DNA of 33,830 bases from Variovorax brevis (GCF_030317105.1 NZ_JASZYG010000034.1:1-33830), one strand, 5' to 3'. Positions 8,685 through 16,486 are shown, counted from the stretch's first letter. Made by a program: numbers and translations. Notes: generated from the letters alone by a model not told the origin.

Positions 8685-8739
8685 TGCGGCATCAGAGAAC
8701 CACTTTTGCACATCCACCCCTGGAATGAGGACCATCGCC

Positions 8740-9660
8740 ATGTTTGCCACCGCCGTGCCCGCCGCAGCGGGCGCATCCACGCTCCCCTACCGAGTGCGCA
8801 CTGTCGAAGGATGGCTCCCGCCTGAGGGCTACGCGACGCGCATCGACAGCCCGGGCAACGCGCTTGCCGACGCCGTCGTGCTGATCCACCCGAGCGGTGC
8901 GTCGTCGAAGACCTGGCAGGCGCTGGCCAGCGAACTTGACGCCGGGTTCCGTGTGCTGACGGTCGACCTTCACGGCCGCGCGAACCCGCCGGGACCGACG
9001 CTGGTCGAGCACGCCGAACTCGTGCGTCCGCTGCTGGCGCAGGGTCAGCAGGTGCATCTGGTCGGCCATTCGTTCGGCGGCGCTGTCGCGCTGAAGGCAG
9101 CCGCGCTGTGGCCGGCCGCGGTTGCGAGCGTCGCGCTCTACGAGCCCGCCATGTTCGGCTGGATGCCCGACCACGACGCAGACGGCCGACCGTTGCGCAG
9201 CACCTTCGTCGCTGTCGCCGAACAGATCCGGGACCGCCTCGTGCAAGGCGACGCCAACGCCGCGGCGCGAGCCTTCATCACCTTCTGGTCAGGCGCCACG
9301 GCATGGGAGGCCGTGCCGCTGCGTGCGCAACAGATCATCACCCACCGCATGCCCGAGGTGCTTCGGCATTTCGAGTCGCTGTTCGCCGACACCATGACGC
9401 CGTGCGACGTGAAGGCAAACGGTCATCCGCTGCTCGTGCTCGCCGGCAGCGAAACGGTGCCGGGCATGCAATGGTTGGCGCAGCGGATGCGGTTGGCGCT
9501 GCCGCACGCTCGCCACGAGTGGATCCCCGGCCTCGGGCACATGGGGCCGGCGACCGACCCGGCGCGGGTGAATCCGCACATCGCCGCGTTCCTGCGCCGG
9601 CACGCCGCCGTCGTGAAACCGCCTGCGTCTGCAGAAGACACATTGGAGGCCATGGCATGA
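8740..9660 (+). CDS. Alpha/beta-fold hydrolase
   Basis: This 306-residue protein has the alpha/beta hydrolase core. An oxyanion strand (VVLIHPSG) is followed by the nucleophile elbow GHSFGG (Ser near 111), and the catalytic His sits in GLGHMGP near 267. The usual lid lies between. There is no signal peptide, so it acts in the cytosol, likely as an esterase, C-C hydrolase or haloalkane-type hydrolase; the substrate is not predictable. The ATG at 8740 is preceded by ATGAGG at a good distance; an in-frame ATG at 8725 would add five residues. It is 55 bp behind the CMD-family gene and completes the plus-strand unit. Confidence 0.85.
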   Translation: MFATAVPAAAGASTLPYRVRTVEGWLPPEGYATRIDSPGNALADAVVLIHPSGASSKTWQALASELDAGFRVLTVDLHGRANPPGPTLVEHAELVRPLLAQGQQVHLVGHSFGGAVALKAAALWPAAVASVALYEPAMFGWMPDHDADGRPLRSTFVAVAEQIRDRLVQGDANAAARAFITFWSGATAWEAVPLRAQQIITHRMPEVLRHFESLFADTMTPCDVKANGHPLLVLAGSETVPGMQWLAQRMRLALPHARHEWIPGLGHMGPATDPARVNPHIAAFLRRHAAVVKPPASAEDTLEAMA

Positions 9661-9783
9661 AGCGGCGTGCTGGAAGGCACTCTCACGTCGACCGCCGAGT
9701 TGTCAGAGGATGTCAGGGTCCGTGTCGTCCGGCGGACTGCTTGCGGCTTAGTGTGAGTCCACCCCAACCACGGGAATTGCACC

Positions 9784-10113
9784 ATGAAGGTGGCCATCCT
9801 CGATGACTGGTTCGGGGTCTCGATGACGTGGCATTGATGCGCGAGACCGCGCTGTTCGTCAACACGAGCGGTGCCGGGTTGGTCGAGCGCGGTGCGCTGC
9901 CCGACGCGATGCGCGCCGGGACGGCCGCGCTCGACGTCTTCGAGACCGAACCGCTGACTGACCCCGCGGACCCACTGCTTGTGCTGCCGAACGTGGTCGC
10001 CACGCCGCACATCGGTTACGTCACGCACGAGAAACTCGACCTGTAATTCGCCGACGTCTTTGACCAGATCAATGCGTTCGCGGCGGGTGCGCTGACGCAT
10101 GTCACTGCGCGAA
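9784..10113 (+). pseudogene. D-2-hydroxyacid dehydrogenase, internally deleted
   Basis: The first codons read MKVAILDDWF, a normal N-terminus of NAD-dependent D-2-hydroxyacid dehydrogenases. Within 12 codons the frame ends and the sequence jumps to the C-terminal third: ALMRETALFVNTSGAGLV, ALDVFETEPL and ATPHIGYVTHEKLDL. An in-frame TAA (10044-10046) interrupts that part before FADVFDQINAFAAG. About 200 codons, including the NAD-binding glycine motif and the catalytic Arg/Glu, are gone. CTCGATGAC occurs on both sides of the junction (9799-9807 and 9818-9826), which fits short-homology deletion. The His of the ATPHIG motif is still there, but no active enzyme is possible. Confidence 0.85.
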
Positions 10114-10829
10114 TTGCTGAATTGCTGGGCGTGATGGCTACCGTAGCCTTTTTCCGGGTTATCGCCGCCACCAGCATCGGCTGCGGGGAGGTGTCCCCTG
10201 CGGCCACCGAGCACGACCATCAGATGGGCCAATGCATGAGTTGGGATTTCGACGGTCCCGTCATTGCGCGCATCGCGCCGCAGTTCATCGGCTATCGACC
10301 GAAAACTTCTTCGCGCTAAAGCGCCGCTGCGCGGCGAAGAACACGCTGTACCGCTGCCTAGACAAGCCACAGCGAACAAGGACGAACTGTTCAAGCGTCA
10401 AGCAGCATGGCCGGCGCATCGACTCGTCGGAGTTGCTACCCGAGCTGACCTGTTGCCTCACGTCGCTTGCTCCCCGCCGATGGTCCGACGGGCAGGACCA
10501 CGTGACGAGTCGAATGGCGCTGCGACAGCGCAGGCCCTACGGGGATGGAGGGTGCCTGATGCTTGTTCACAAGCGGGATGGAAGTTAAGCGTTCAACTGC
10601 CGGAAGTAGGTTCAGTCACACCGCACGTTGAGGCACGTTCAGTAGCTGGTTTTCTGCGCGGTTAGCAATAGCATCGAGCTTTCCCGCTCTTTCGTCGGCG
10701 CCGTAGCCGGCTGAGTTCGGCCAAGCGGACCTTCGACGGTCGAGCAAATTGCCAGACTGAGAGACGCTTCGCGCGAGCATTCCCGATGTTAACCCCTGAC
10801 CGCCGGTCAACGACCAACGCGGCTTGCTG
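10114..10829. other. Intergenic stretch without a recognisable gene
   Basis: The open frames here show no known domain. A short hairpin (TGACCGCCGGTCA, about 10797-10809) lies just past the histidine kinase stop but has no T-run. The stretch is probably debris next to the deleted dehydrogenase. Confidence 0.45.
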
Positions 10830-11946
10830 CTAGTCCAGCGTCCTACGCGGAAGTTTGATGGTGAAGACGCACCCCGTGCCGGGCACATCTCTAACGGTCA
10901 AAGCGCCTCCGTCAGCCTCAACGTCTCGCCGAGCGATAGAAAGGCCGAGACCCAATCCGCTCTTGTTGTCACCGACCTGGACAAACGGGTTAAACATGCG
11001 TTCGGCCGCTCCGGGAGGGAGCCCTCCGCAGTTGTCCCTGACCTCGATCAGAATGTGGTCCCTTTCCGCAAAGGCAGTCAATGCCACTTCAGTGTGAGCG
11101 TGAGTGACTTGAATGCGTTTTGAAGCAAGTTCAAAACGGCGGCCAGCAAGCGGTCCCGGTTTCCCGAAATGCTTCAACATCATCGACCGAAAACTTGCAG
11201 CCTTTGGCGGCCGCATCGAGCGATGCCGCATTCTTGGCCTCCTCCACAAACATCCCGACCGAAAACGCACGCGCGTTCGGCGTTTCGGCTGTGACCTTGA
11301 CCTGTGACAGCGATACGCTGAGCATACTGGCCAACGACGCCAAGCTCCTTTTCAGCACGCCCCCTGTCGAACCGCCAACCGGAAGTGTCCCCGATTCGAG
11401 GGCTGCAAATGCAAGCGTCGCAGTGTGCACGTAGTTCCGGAGCTCATGCACCAGCGTGCCGAGACGCTCGTTCTCGTCAGCCGACTGCTGAAGCGCGACG
11501 CCCGACTCGCGCCAGACGCCGAACTCGGTAACAGCATCGGCGATGGCATTGTCCAAGCAACGGTTCAAAGTTCGGAATTCGTCAACGGAGAAAGGAGCAT
11601 CGCGCTCGACCGCGAGGTCGGTGATGGATTGGCAAAGGTCACCGTAGTCGTGAACGACCTGGTCCACCGAAAAGCCGAGCCCCATCAGCTCTTTTCCGTG
11701 CGCGGCTGCGCTCACGCCCATCTCGGACAAAGCACTCGCATCGCCGCCCGCGGCCCCGGAAATCCTGAGGCTTTCGCCAATTTCGCCTTTTTCCTCTGCG
11801 ACGAGCGTCCTAATGAGCTGGTTCAGAAACATTGGAATGCCATTGGCAAGCTGCGCCGGGGTAGCGGCCCTCCGAGGTCGTTGAGCAACCTTGGCTTTGC
11901 ACCGGGAAATCAGTTCACCCCGGTTGTTCAGTAAAAACTGATGCAC
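10830..11946 (-). pseudogene. RsbRD-type sensor histidine kinase with two one-base deletions
   Basis: Translation starts at a GTG (11946) six bases after a perfect AGGAGG. The first 260 codons give an RsbRD-like N-terminal helical sensor (FLLNNRGELI... GKELMGLGFSVDQVVHDYGD) and the phospho-acceptor box LVHELRNYVHTATLAF. The frame then breaks twice. Near 11155-11157 one G is missing from a G-run, moving the N-box RDRLLAAVLNLLQNAFK to the next frame. Near 11107 one T is missing, moving the rest (THAHTEVAL, the G1 box EVRDNCGGLPPG and G2 box GLGLGLSIARR) into the third. Restoring both bases gives a continuous 372-residue kinase. It lies directly downstream of the receiver gene at 12097-12489 and is its natural partner. 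Sequencing error in homopolymers is an alternative to real inactivation. Confidence 0.85.
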
Positions 11947-12096
11947 GTTGCCCTCCTTCCGAAAATGGCGGAGCATGCGAGCCCTCTCATTCTGCTCTCC
12001 ACATCAGGTCCGCGCTTGCCGCGTCGCAAGGGCGCTGCGAAGGCGCAGGCGCCCATGTGCCTGCTTGGTTTGACAACCCTGCGGGGCTGCTGCCCC

Positions 12097-12489
12097 CTAG
12101 CCGTTCCGCTCGTCCGACGCTCCCACTTCGGCGCAGTACTCAAAAAGCGCCTCAAGTTCGGTGGATTTGTCGAAGACTGCATTTGCGCCCAAAGCGAGAC
12201 ACTGACGACGGATTTCCGCAGTGGCGTAGTTCGTCAATACCAAAACGTGTTGATGAGGCTTGCGGTTGCGACAGGCCCTTACAACCCCTAGTCCCGATCC
12301 TTGCTGTAAGAACACGTCGACGACCGCGGCGTGCCAGTCGCTGGTATGGGCCAAGAGCCAGGCGACCGCCTCGTCCTCCCTCGCAGCAAACGCAATGACC
12401 TGGGCGACGCCAAGTTCCTCCATGGTAGGGATGAGGTTGTCTCGGATGGTTTGACTGTCTTCAACGAGAAAGGTTTGGAGGGCATGCAT
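12097..12489 (-). CDS. Receiver-only response regulator
   Basis: This 130-residue single receiver domain has the acidic pocket VEDS (D11), the phospho-acceptor in AAVVDVFLQQGSG (D58), the switch residue T in VLVLTNYA and the conserved Lys in FDKST. No output domain follows; the protein ends about 18 residues after the last helix. Stand-alone receivers of this type act through protein-protein contacts or in phosphorelays. It sits 150 bp upstream of the RsbRD-type kinase on the same strand, so the two form a receiver-kinase pair. The ATG at 12489 begins directly at the first strand. A GC-rich hairpin (GGGGGCAGCAGCCCC) lies after the stop but without a T-run. Confidence 0.88.
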   Translation of the reverse strand: MHALQTFLVEDSQTIRDNLIPTMEELGVAQVIAFAAREDEAVAWLLAHTSDWHAAVVDVFLQQGSGLGVVRACRNRKPHQHVLVLTNYATAEIRRQCLALGANAVFDKSTELEALFEYCAEVGASDERNG

Positions 12490-12569
12490 AACAAATCGCT
12501 TGATGCCAACCTATGAGCGATGTGGCGATTGCCAGATAGGATGATCGCGCCGCGGCTTGTCATCTTTCA

Positions 12570-12717
12570 GCGATTCTGCTGCGATCGGCACCATAGTCGA
12601 ACGGACGACCCGTTTCACCATGCTGCTGCACTTGCCACCGATGGCAGGTCACGTCGCAGGCGCCCACGTCAAGAACGGCCCCGCCATGACCGGTCATGGT
12701 GCAGAGGCGGTCAGGCC
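12570..12717 (+). pseudogene. IS30-family transposase fragment
   Basis: About 45 codons read as the middle of an IS30-family DDE transposase: AIGTIVERTTRFTMLLHLP, then VKNGPAMTGHGAEAVR, both typical of the family's segment between the first and second catalytic Asp. Nothing else of the element remains; it is cut off where the IS6-type remnant begins at 12711-12717. Confidence 0.65.
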
Positions 12718-12914
12718 GAAATCACCGCGTTCCAGATCGCGGGCGCGGATTGGCATTGAAGGCGCAACCGGTGAAGATTGAACTGTCCCTTGCGAATGCG
12801 ATGCAGTAATTCCACGCCAGCGATCGTCACCGCCGCTCGGTCAAAGACCTTGAAGCCGAGCATGGGGTTGATGCGCGACTTCACGCCCCGATGGTCTTGC
12901 CCGATCATGTTGTT
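12711..12914 (-). pseudogene. IS6-family transposase, C-terminal part (split by IS110)
   Basis: The minus strand reads NNMIGQDHRGVKSR, INPMLGFKVFDRAAVTIAG and ELLHRIRKGQF. This is the conserved C-terminal DDE region (QDHR with the catalytic Glu position altered to Gly, then the GF-x-F motif) of IS6/IS26-type transposases. Its first codon abuts the left end of the IS110 element. The matching N-terminal part lies on the other side of the IS110 element at 14418-14800, ending in SSKYL. Joining the two restores the family's KYLNN-QDHR stretch exactly. Confidence 0.85.
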
Positions 12915-12939
12915 ACCCGGCATGCTTAACCCGCGCGCC

Positions 12940-13140
12940 ATCCCGGCGCTCGGGTCGATGCCTCGGCGGAGTATCGTGCTCGCACCGGGATAGGGGCGAC
13001 GGGAGCATGCTTTGCGGGCAGGCCGGTGTATCTCATGAGTGCGAGCTCGGGTTGTTAACTGGCTGCCCCTTCGATCTGCCCGGTTGCGCTGCGAGCGCGA
13101 ATCCGTAAGTGTCGTGTTGTCCGCAAGCTTCCGCCGTGTT
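12940..13140 (+). ncRNA. IS110 bridge RNA (target and donor guide loops)
   Basis: The left end folds into the architecture known for IS110 bridge RNAs. A 5' stem pairs ATCCCGG (12940-12946) with CCGGGAT (12985-12991). The target loop is closed by an 11-bp stem (13016-13027 with 13058-13068, one bulged G); its arms are GTATCTCAT (13028-13036) and GGGTTGTTA (13049-13057) around a small inner hairpin. The donor loop has arms TGCCCGGTT (13077-13085) and GAATCCGTA (13099-13107) around the hairpin GCGCTGCGAGCGC. The target arms spell GTATCTCA + ACAAC, which is the restored insertion site on the minus strand. The donor arms match the joined element ends (TGCCGGGT and GCATCCGT) at 7 of 9 and 8 of 9 positions. 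The RNA termini are estimates. Confidence 0.8.
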
Positions 13141-13164
13141 TGTTCAACACTGCAGGAGACGCCT

Positions 13165-14394
13165 ATGAGAGTCATCGGCTTGGATGTTCATCGCAACTTC
13201 GCACAGGTCGCGATCCTGGAGAACGGCCTGGTCAAGGACCATGGCCGCTTCGCGATGGCCCGTGATGCGGTGCTGAATTTTGGCGCTACGCTGACCAAGG
13301 AGGACGACGTCGTGCTGGAGGCCACCGGCAACACGGCGGTCATCGTTCGGCTGTTGACGCCGTTCGTGCATCGCGTGGCCATCGCCAATCCCTTGCAGGT
13401 GCGCGCGATCGCATGTGCCAAGGTCAAGACTGACAAGATCGACGCCGCGACGCTCGCACGCCTGCACGCCGCGCAGTTCCTGCCCGAGGTGTGGATGCCC
13501 GGCGAGGAGGTCGAGTTGCAGCGCCGCTGCATTGCCGAGCGCGCCCAGCTCGTGTCGCAGATGACGCGGCTGAAGAACCGGATCCAGTCCATCCTTCACG
13601 CCAACCTGATCCCACGCGAGACGGGACGCATCTACGGCAAGAAGGGGCGTGCGCGCCTGGAAGAGTTGCCCCTGCCGCCGGACCAGAGGCGCGTGGCGCT
13701 GCGCCACCACGACGAGCTTGGCCGCCTGGCAGCGGAACTCGCCGTCGTTGACAAGGAGTTGGCGCAGCGCGCGCTCGACGATCCGAACGTCAAGCGGCTG
13801 ATGACCATCGGCGGTGTCAACTCGATCGTGGCTGCCAGCGTGCTGGCGGCCATTGGTGACATCAAGCGCTTTTCCAGTCCCCAGAAGCTCGTGAGCTACC
13901 TCGGGCTCAATCCGAGCGTGCACCAGTCCGGCGACCACCCCGCCTACCACGGACACATCACGCACCGAGGCCGGGGGCATGCCCGAGGAATGCTGGTCGA
14001 AGCAGCCTGGGCTCTGGCGTCGGCGCCGGGTCCGCTGAGCGCTTTCTGCCAGCGCATCAGCCTCAAGCGAGGCAAGCAGGTCGCCGCCGTCGCCACAGCC
14101 AGGAAGCTTGCCGTTCTGGTCTGGCACATGCTGACGAAGAACGAGGACTACGCCTGGACGCGACCGGCGCTCCTTCAATGGAAGCTGCGCAACCTCGAGC
14201 TAAAAGCTGGGCACGCGTCACGCCGCGGTGGCAACAAGCCCGGTCCTGCAAGCGACTACAGCCTGCAAGTCGTGCGCGACAAGGAACGAGCATGGCTCGG
14301 GTTGGCAGAGCAAGAGTACCGGCGCTTCGTAGCAGCGTGGCGAGATCAACCCGCAGGCACACAAATACCGTCTTCCAAGGAGGGGAACACCTGA
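13165..14394 (+). CDS. IS110-family DEDD transposase/recombinase
   Basis: This 409-residue recombinase has an N-terminal RuvC-like DEDD domain with D7 (GLDVH), E52 (VVLEATGN), D90 and D93 (KTDKIDA). The C-terminal Tnp_20 domain has the SYLGLNPSVHQSG segment; by family comparison the catalytic Ser is likely S255. AGGAG lies 7 bases before the ATG at 13165. The gene is intact, and with the matched bridge RNA upstream the element may be active. Known IS110 recombinases bind the bridge RNA and join a circular donor to the target without double-strand hydrolysis. Confidence 0.92.
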   Translation: MRVIGLDVHRNFAQVAILENGLVKDHGRFAMARDAVLNFGATLTKEDDVVLEATGNTAVIVRLLTPFVHRVAIANPLQVRAIACAKVKTDKIDAATLARLHAAQFLPEVWMPGEEVELQRRCIAERAQLVSQMTRLKNRIQSILHANLIPRETGRIYGKKGRARLEELPLPPDQRRVALRHHDELGRLAAELAVVDKELAQRALDDPNVKRLMTIGGVNSIVAASVLAAIGDIKRFSSPQKLVSYLGLNPSVHQSGDHPAYHGHITHRGRGHARGMLVEAAWALASAPGPLSAFCQRISLKRGKQVAAVATARKLAVLVWHMLTKNEDYAWTRPALLQWKLRNLELKAGHASRRGGNKPGPASDYSLQVVRDKERAWLGLAEQEYRRFVAAWRDQPAGTQIPSSKEGNT

Positions 14395-14417
14395 AACCTC
14401 TTGTCAATTGCATCCGT

Positions 14418-14800
14418 GAGATACTTGGATGATCGCAGCCGCGTGTGTTTCCAGCGCGTGCTCTGCGCTGGCAGTTCTCGCACTGCGCGGTGCGAGCGGC
14501 GTAGCCGTCCAATGTGATGCTCACGGGTGCGCGGCCTTGTCTTCAGCGCCTTTCGGAAGAACGCCTTCGCCGCCTTCACATCGCGATTGACACTCAGGCG
14601 GCGGAAGTCCACGGTCTGCCCCTCGCGGTCGACGGCCCGGTAGAGGTAGCTCCACTTGCCGCGAATCTTCACGTAGGTTTCGTCGACGCGCCACGATCGA
14701 CCAGCCTTGCGAGCGAATCGATTCCAGCGCTTCCATCCTTGGGACGACATCGCAGCAGCCGCAACTATTGGCACGTTCCTGCCGCGCTCCATCGGCGCGT
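14418..14800 (-). pseudogene. IS6-family transposase, N-terminal and middle part (split by IS110)
   Basis: The minus strand gives KRWNRFARKAGRSWRVDETY (first catalytic Asp), VKIRGKWSYLYRAVDREGQT and NRDVKAAKAFFRKALKT. Then, in a shifted frame, it gives ITLDGYAA (second Asp), and back in frame SHRAVRELPA ending at RSSKYL, where the IS110 right end begins. Two one-base shifts near 14525 and 14495 break the gene independently of the IS110 insertion. Upstream of the KRWNRF segment only MERGRNV is recognisable; the helix-turn-helix part is badly degraded. Confidence 0.8.
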
Positions 14801-14867
14801 CAACATGCTGGGGGTTTCCTGCTATCGCAGATTGCCGGTGTGTCCCGGCGAATAACGCCCAATCTAA

Positions 14868-15616
14868 GAGCTTATCCGTAAATTATGTTGACGTCGGCAG
14901 GTACCTTGCGGAAGGCGATGATGGCGGCGGCAAGGTGGTTGAGGGCGACGAAGCTGCGCTCGAGTTTCTCGTAGCGCACGAGCAGCTTGCGGAAGCGGTT
15001 GAACCAGCTATGGCAGACCGCGACGACCCAGCGCCGTGCCTTCTTGGTCGGATCGCGCTGCTTGATGTCGGCCTCGGTACGTCGACCAACGACGTGAGGG
15101 ATGTAGCCGTTGCGCTCGATGGTGCGAAGGTGCTCGACTCCACGGTAGCCCGCGTCGGCGCACTGATGTTTGTGTCGCCGATATGGCGGATCCTTGCGCC
15201 TGACGACGATGGCTGCGAGCTCGTCGCCAAGCCGCCTGCAGTCATGGACGTTGGCCCCTGTCACGACGAGCGACAACGAGACGCCACGGCCGTCCACCAA
15301 CAGGTGGCGCTTGCTTTCTTTTTTTTCCCCCGATCCGTCGGGTTGGGGCCCACGGCTTCCTGTGCCAGTGGCGCCTTCATCATCGCGCCGTCGATGCTCT
15401 GCCAGCGCCAGGCAATGCCCTGCATCTGGTCGTATTCGGCCAAGCCCGCCTTCCACAGAGCCTCGAAGAATCCCGCGGCCTCCCACTCAAGAAATCGCTT
15501 GTGGATGGCGCTTGCGCTGCCGAAGCGCTCCTTGGGCAGCGCCTTCCACTGGCAGCCCGTACGCAGCACGTAGACGATCGCCTCGAACACCAGTCGAGCC
15601 GGCTTTGGATGTGGTA
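14868..15616 (-). mobile_element. IS5-family element, 5'-truncated
   Basis: One end is preserved: GAGCTTATCC at 14868, flanked by CTAA, which fits the YTAR target of the IS5 group. At the other end the reading frame starts abruptly inside the transposase at about 15616, with no inverted repeat and about 30 N-terminal residues missing. The element is therefore probably immobile on its own. Confidence 0.7.
14872..15616 (-). pseudogene. IS5-family transposase (two frames, N-terminus missing)
   Basis: The first frame reads PKPARLVFEAIVYVLRTGCQ, then the first catalytic Asp in WRWQSIDGAMMKAPL, and ends after NPTDRGKKKK. The second frame continues KRHLLVDGRGVSLSLVVTGA, NVHDCRRL, the second Asp in CADAGYRGVEHL and the C-terminal Glu in NRFRKLLVRYEKLERSF. 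The switch falls on GGGGG followed by eight A (minus strand, around 15320-15335) and needs a -1 slip. That is how some IS5-group elements make their full OrfAB protein, so the frameshift may be programmed rather than a mutation. The missing start makes it a pseudogene in any case. It ends at 14872, just inside the element end. Confidence 0.8.
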
Positions 15617-16012
15617 CTAGTGCCGGCTCGTCTGGCCCGGAAGCTCCGACTCCGAAGGTCCGCTCGCAGGCTCGGCGCCATACTTGGCCTCGGGGGCCTC
15701 CTTCGCCTTGCGCCACCATCCAAGCAGCGTGTCGACATCACCCCCGAAGCCGCGCCTAAGCAGTTCCTCGGCATTGCGCGAGCAAAGACTGACTGCCGCG
15801 CCGTCGGGCACCGTGCGCGTGGCCGCGCGGTCGCAGGCAAGGTAGGCGCCTTTGAGATCTTCTATCGGTATGGCGGCCTGCTGCTGCGGGCCGGACTGGG
15901 CCCTGCCTGCAAGGGTGGAGAGTGCAAGCACGACCATCGCGCATCCCGCACGCTGCGAAGGTCGTATCCTCAAGCATGAAGCGTTGCCATGAACTCTTGA
16001 ATTCGATGTCAT
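15617..16012 (-). CDS. Small exported protein of unknown function
   Basis: This 131-residue protein has an N-terminal signal peptide (RIRPSQRAGCAMVVLALSTL, predicted cleavage near GRAQS). The mature region of about 90 residues has two Cys (YLACDRAA and SLCSRNAEELL) that could form a disulfide, and a WWRKAKE motif. Similar short exported proteins of unknown function occur in Burkholderiales; I know no assigned role. The ATG at 16012 follows AGGAGG with 4 bases between. Its stop codon lies exactly at the edge of the truncated IS5 element, so the last residues (SELPGQTSRH) may have been altered by that rearrangement. Confidence 0.65.
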   Translation of the reverse strand: MTSNSRVHGNASCLRIRPSQRAGCAMVVLALSTLAGRAQSGPQQQAAIPIEDLKGAYLACDRAATRTVPDGAAVSLCSRNAEELLRRGFGGDVDTLLGWWRKAKEAPEAKYGAEPASGPSESELPGQTSRH

Positions 16013-16210
16013 GTCGCCTCCTACGGCAACGCACGCGCTTCGCGCCCATGAAATGACTTTAGCGATAGCGGGTGTTTGCGCATCCCCCGAGAGAAGGATC
16101 AGACTCGGCTTCGGCTTCATCACCGTGTGGCGCGACGATCTGGGTGATAAGGGTCTCATTCAGATTAGCGCTTTCGAAACCTCGAGCGCAGGTAGGTCGT
16201 CGCGCTGCGC

Positions 16211-16486
16211 TCACGCGTTGACAGCTTCCTTCAGCGCCTTGCCCGCAGTGAATTTTGGCGCATTGGTCGCCTTTATCGTCATTGGCTCGCCGGTCGATGG
16301 GTTGCGCCCAGTGCGTTCGGGGCGCCTTGACACGGAGAAATTGCCAAACCCGATCAACTGCACGGACTCACCGCGCGACAGCGCGCGTGTCACGTTTTCA
16401 AGTGCTGAATCGAATGCACGGGCCGCATCGGCCTTGCTGAGATCCGTGTCGGCTGCGATTGCGGCGATAAGTTCGGTCTTGTTCAC
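16211..16486 (-). CDS. HU-family nucleoid protein
   Basis: This 91-residue protein matches HU throughout: MNKTELIAAIAADTDLSKAD at the N-terminus, the GFGNFSVSRRPERTGRNP signature that forms the DNA-binding beta arm, and FTAGKALKEAVN at the end. HU bends and compacts DNA as a dimer. The start is a GTG at 16486, preceded by AAAGG at 6-7 bases. Length and key residues (Arg/Pro at the arm tip: RNPSTGEP) are normal, so it should be functional. It stands alone, with debris on either side. Confidence 0.92.
   Translation of the reverse strand: MNKTELIAAIAADTDLSKADAARAFDSALENVTRALSRGESVQLIGFGNFSVSRRPERTGRNPSTGEPMTIKATNAPKFTAGKALKEAVNA

Larger units (their letters stand above)
12915..14417 (+). mobile_element. 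Complete IS110-family element, about 1.5 kb
   Basis: The boundaries come from the interrupted IS6 gene. The left flank ends GATCATGTTGTT (12914), the right flank begins GAGATACTTGG (14418), and joining them restores the IS6 reading frame. One T is shared by both junctions. No terminal inverted repeat and no target duplication are seen, as expected for IS110 elements, which move as circles by a DEDD recombinase. The element has about 250 bp of non-coding left end, which holds the bridge RNA, one recombinase gene, and only 23 bp after the stop. Confidence 0.85.

Noticed and set aside
10016..10300. LMVVLGG-like stretch resembling a branched-chain amino acid ABC permease
   Set aside because: Only about seven residues fit and the following residues do not; too little to support even a remnant.
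12919..13013. GCATGCTT occurring twice in the IS110 left end as a terminal repeat
   Set aside because: Eight bases only, and neither copy is needed to explain the ends or the guides; likely chance.
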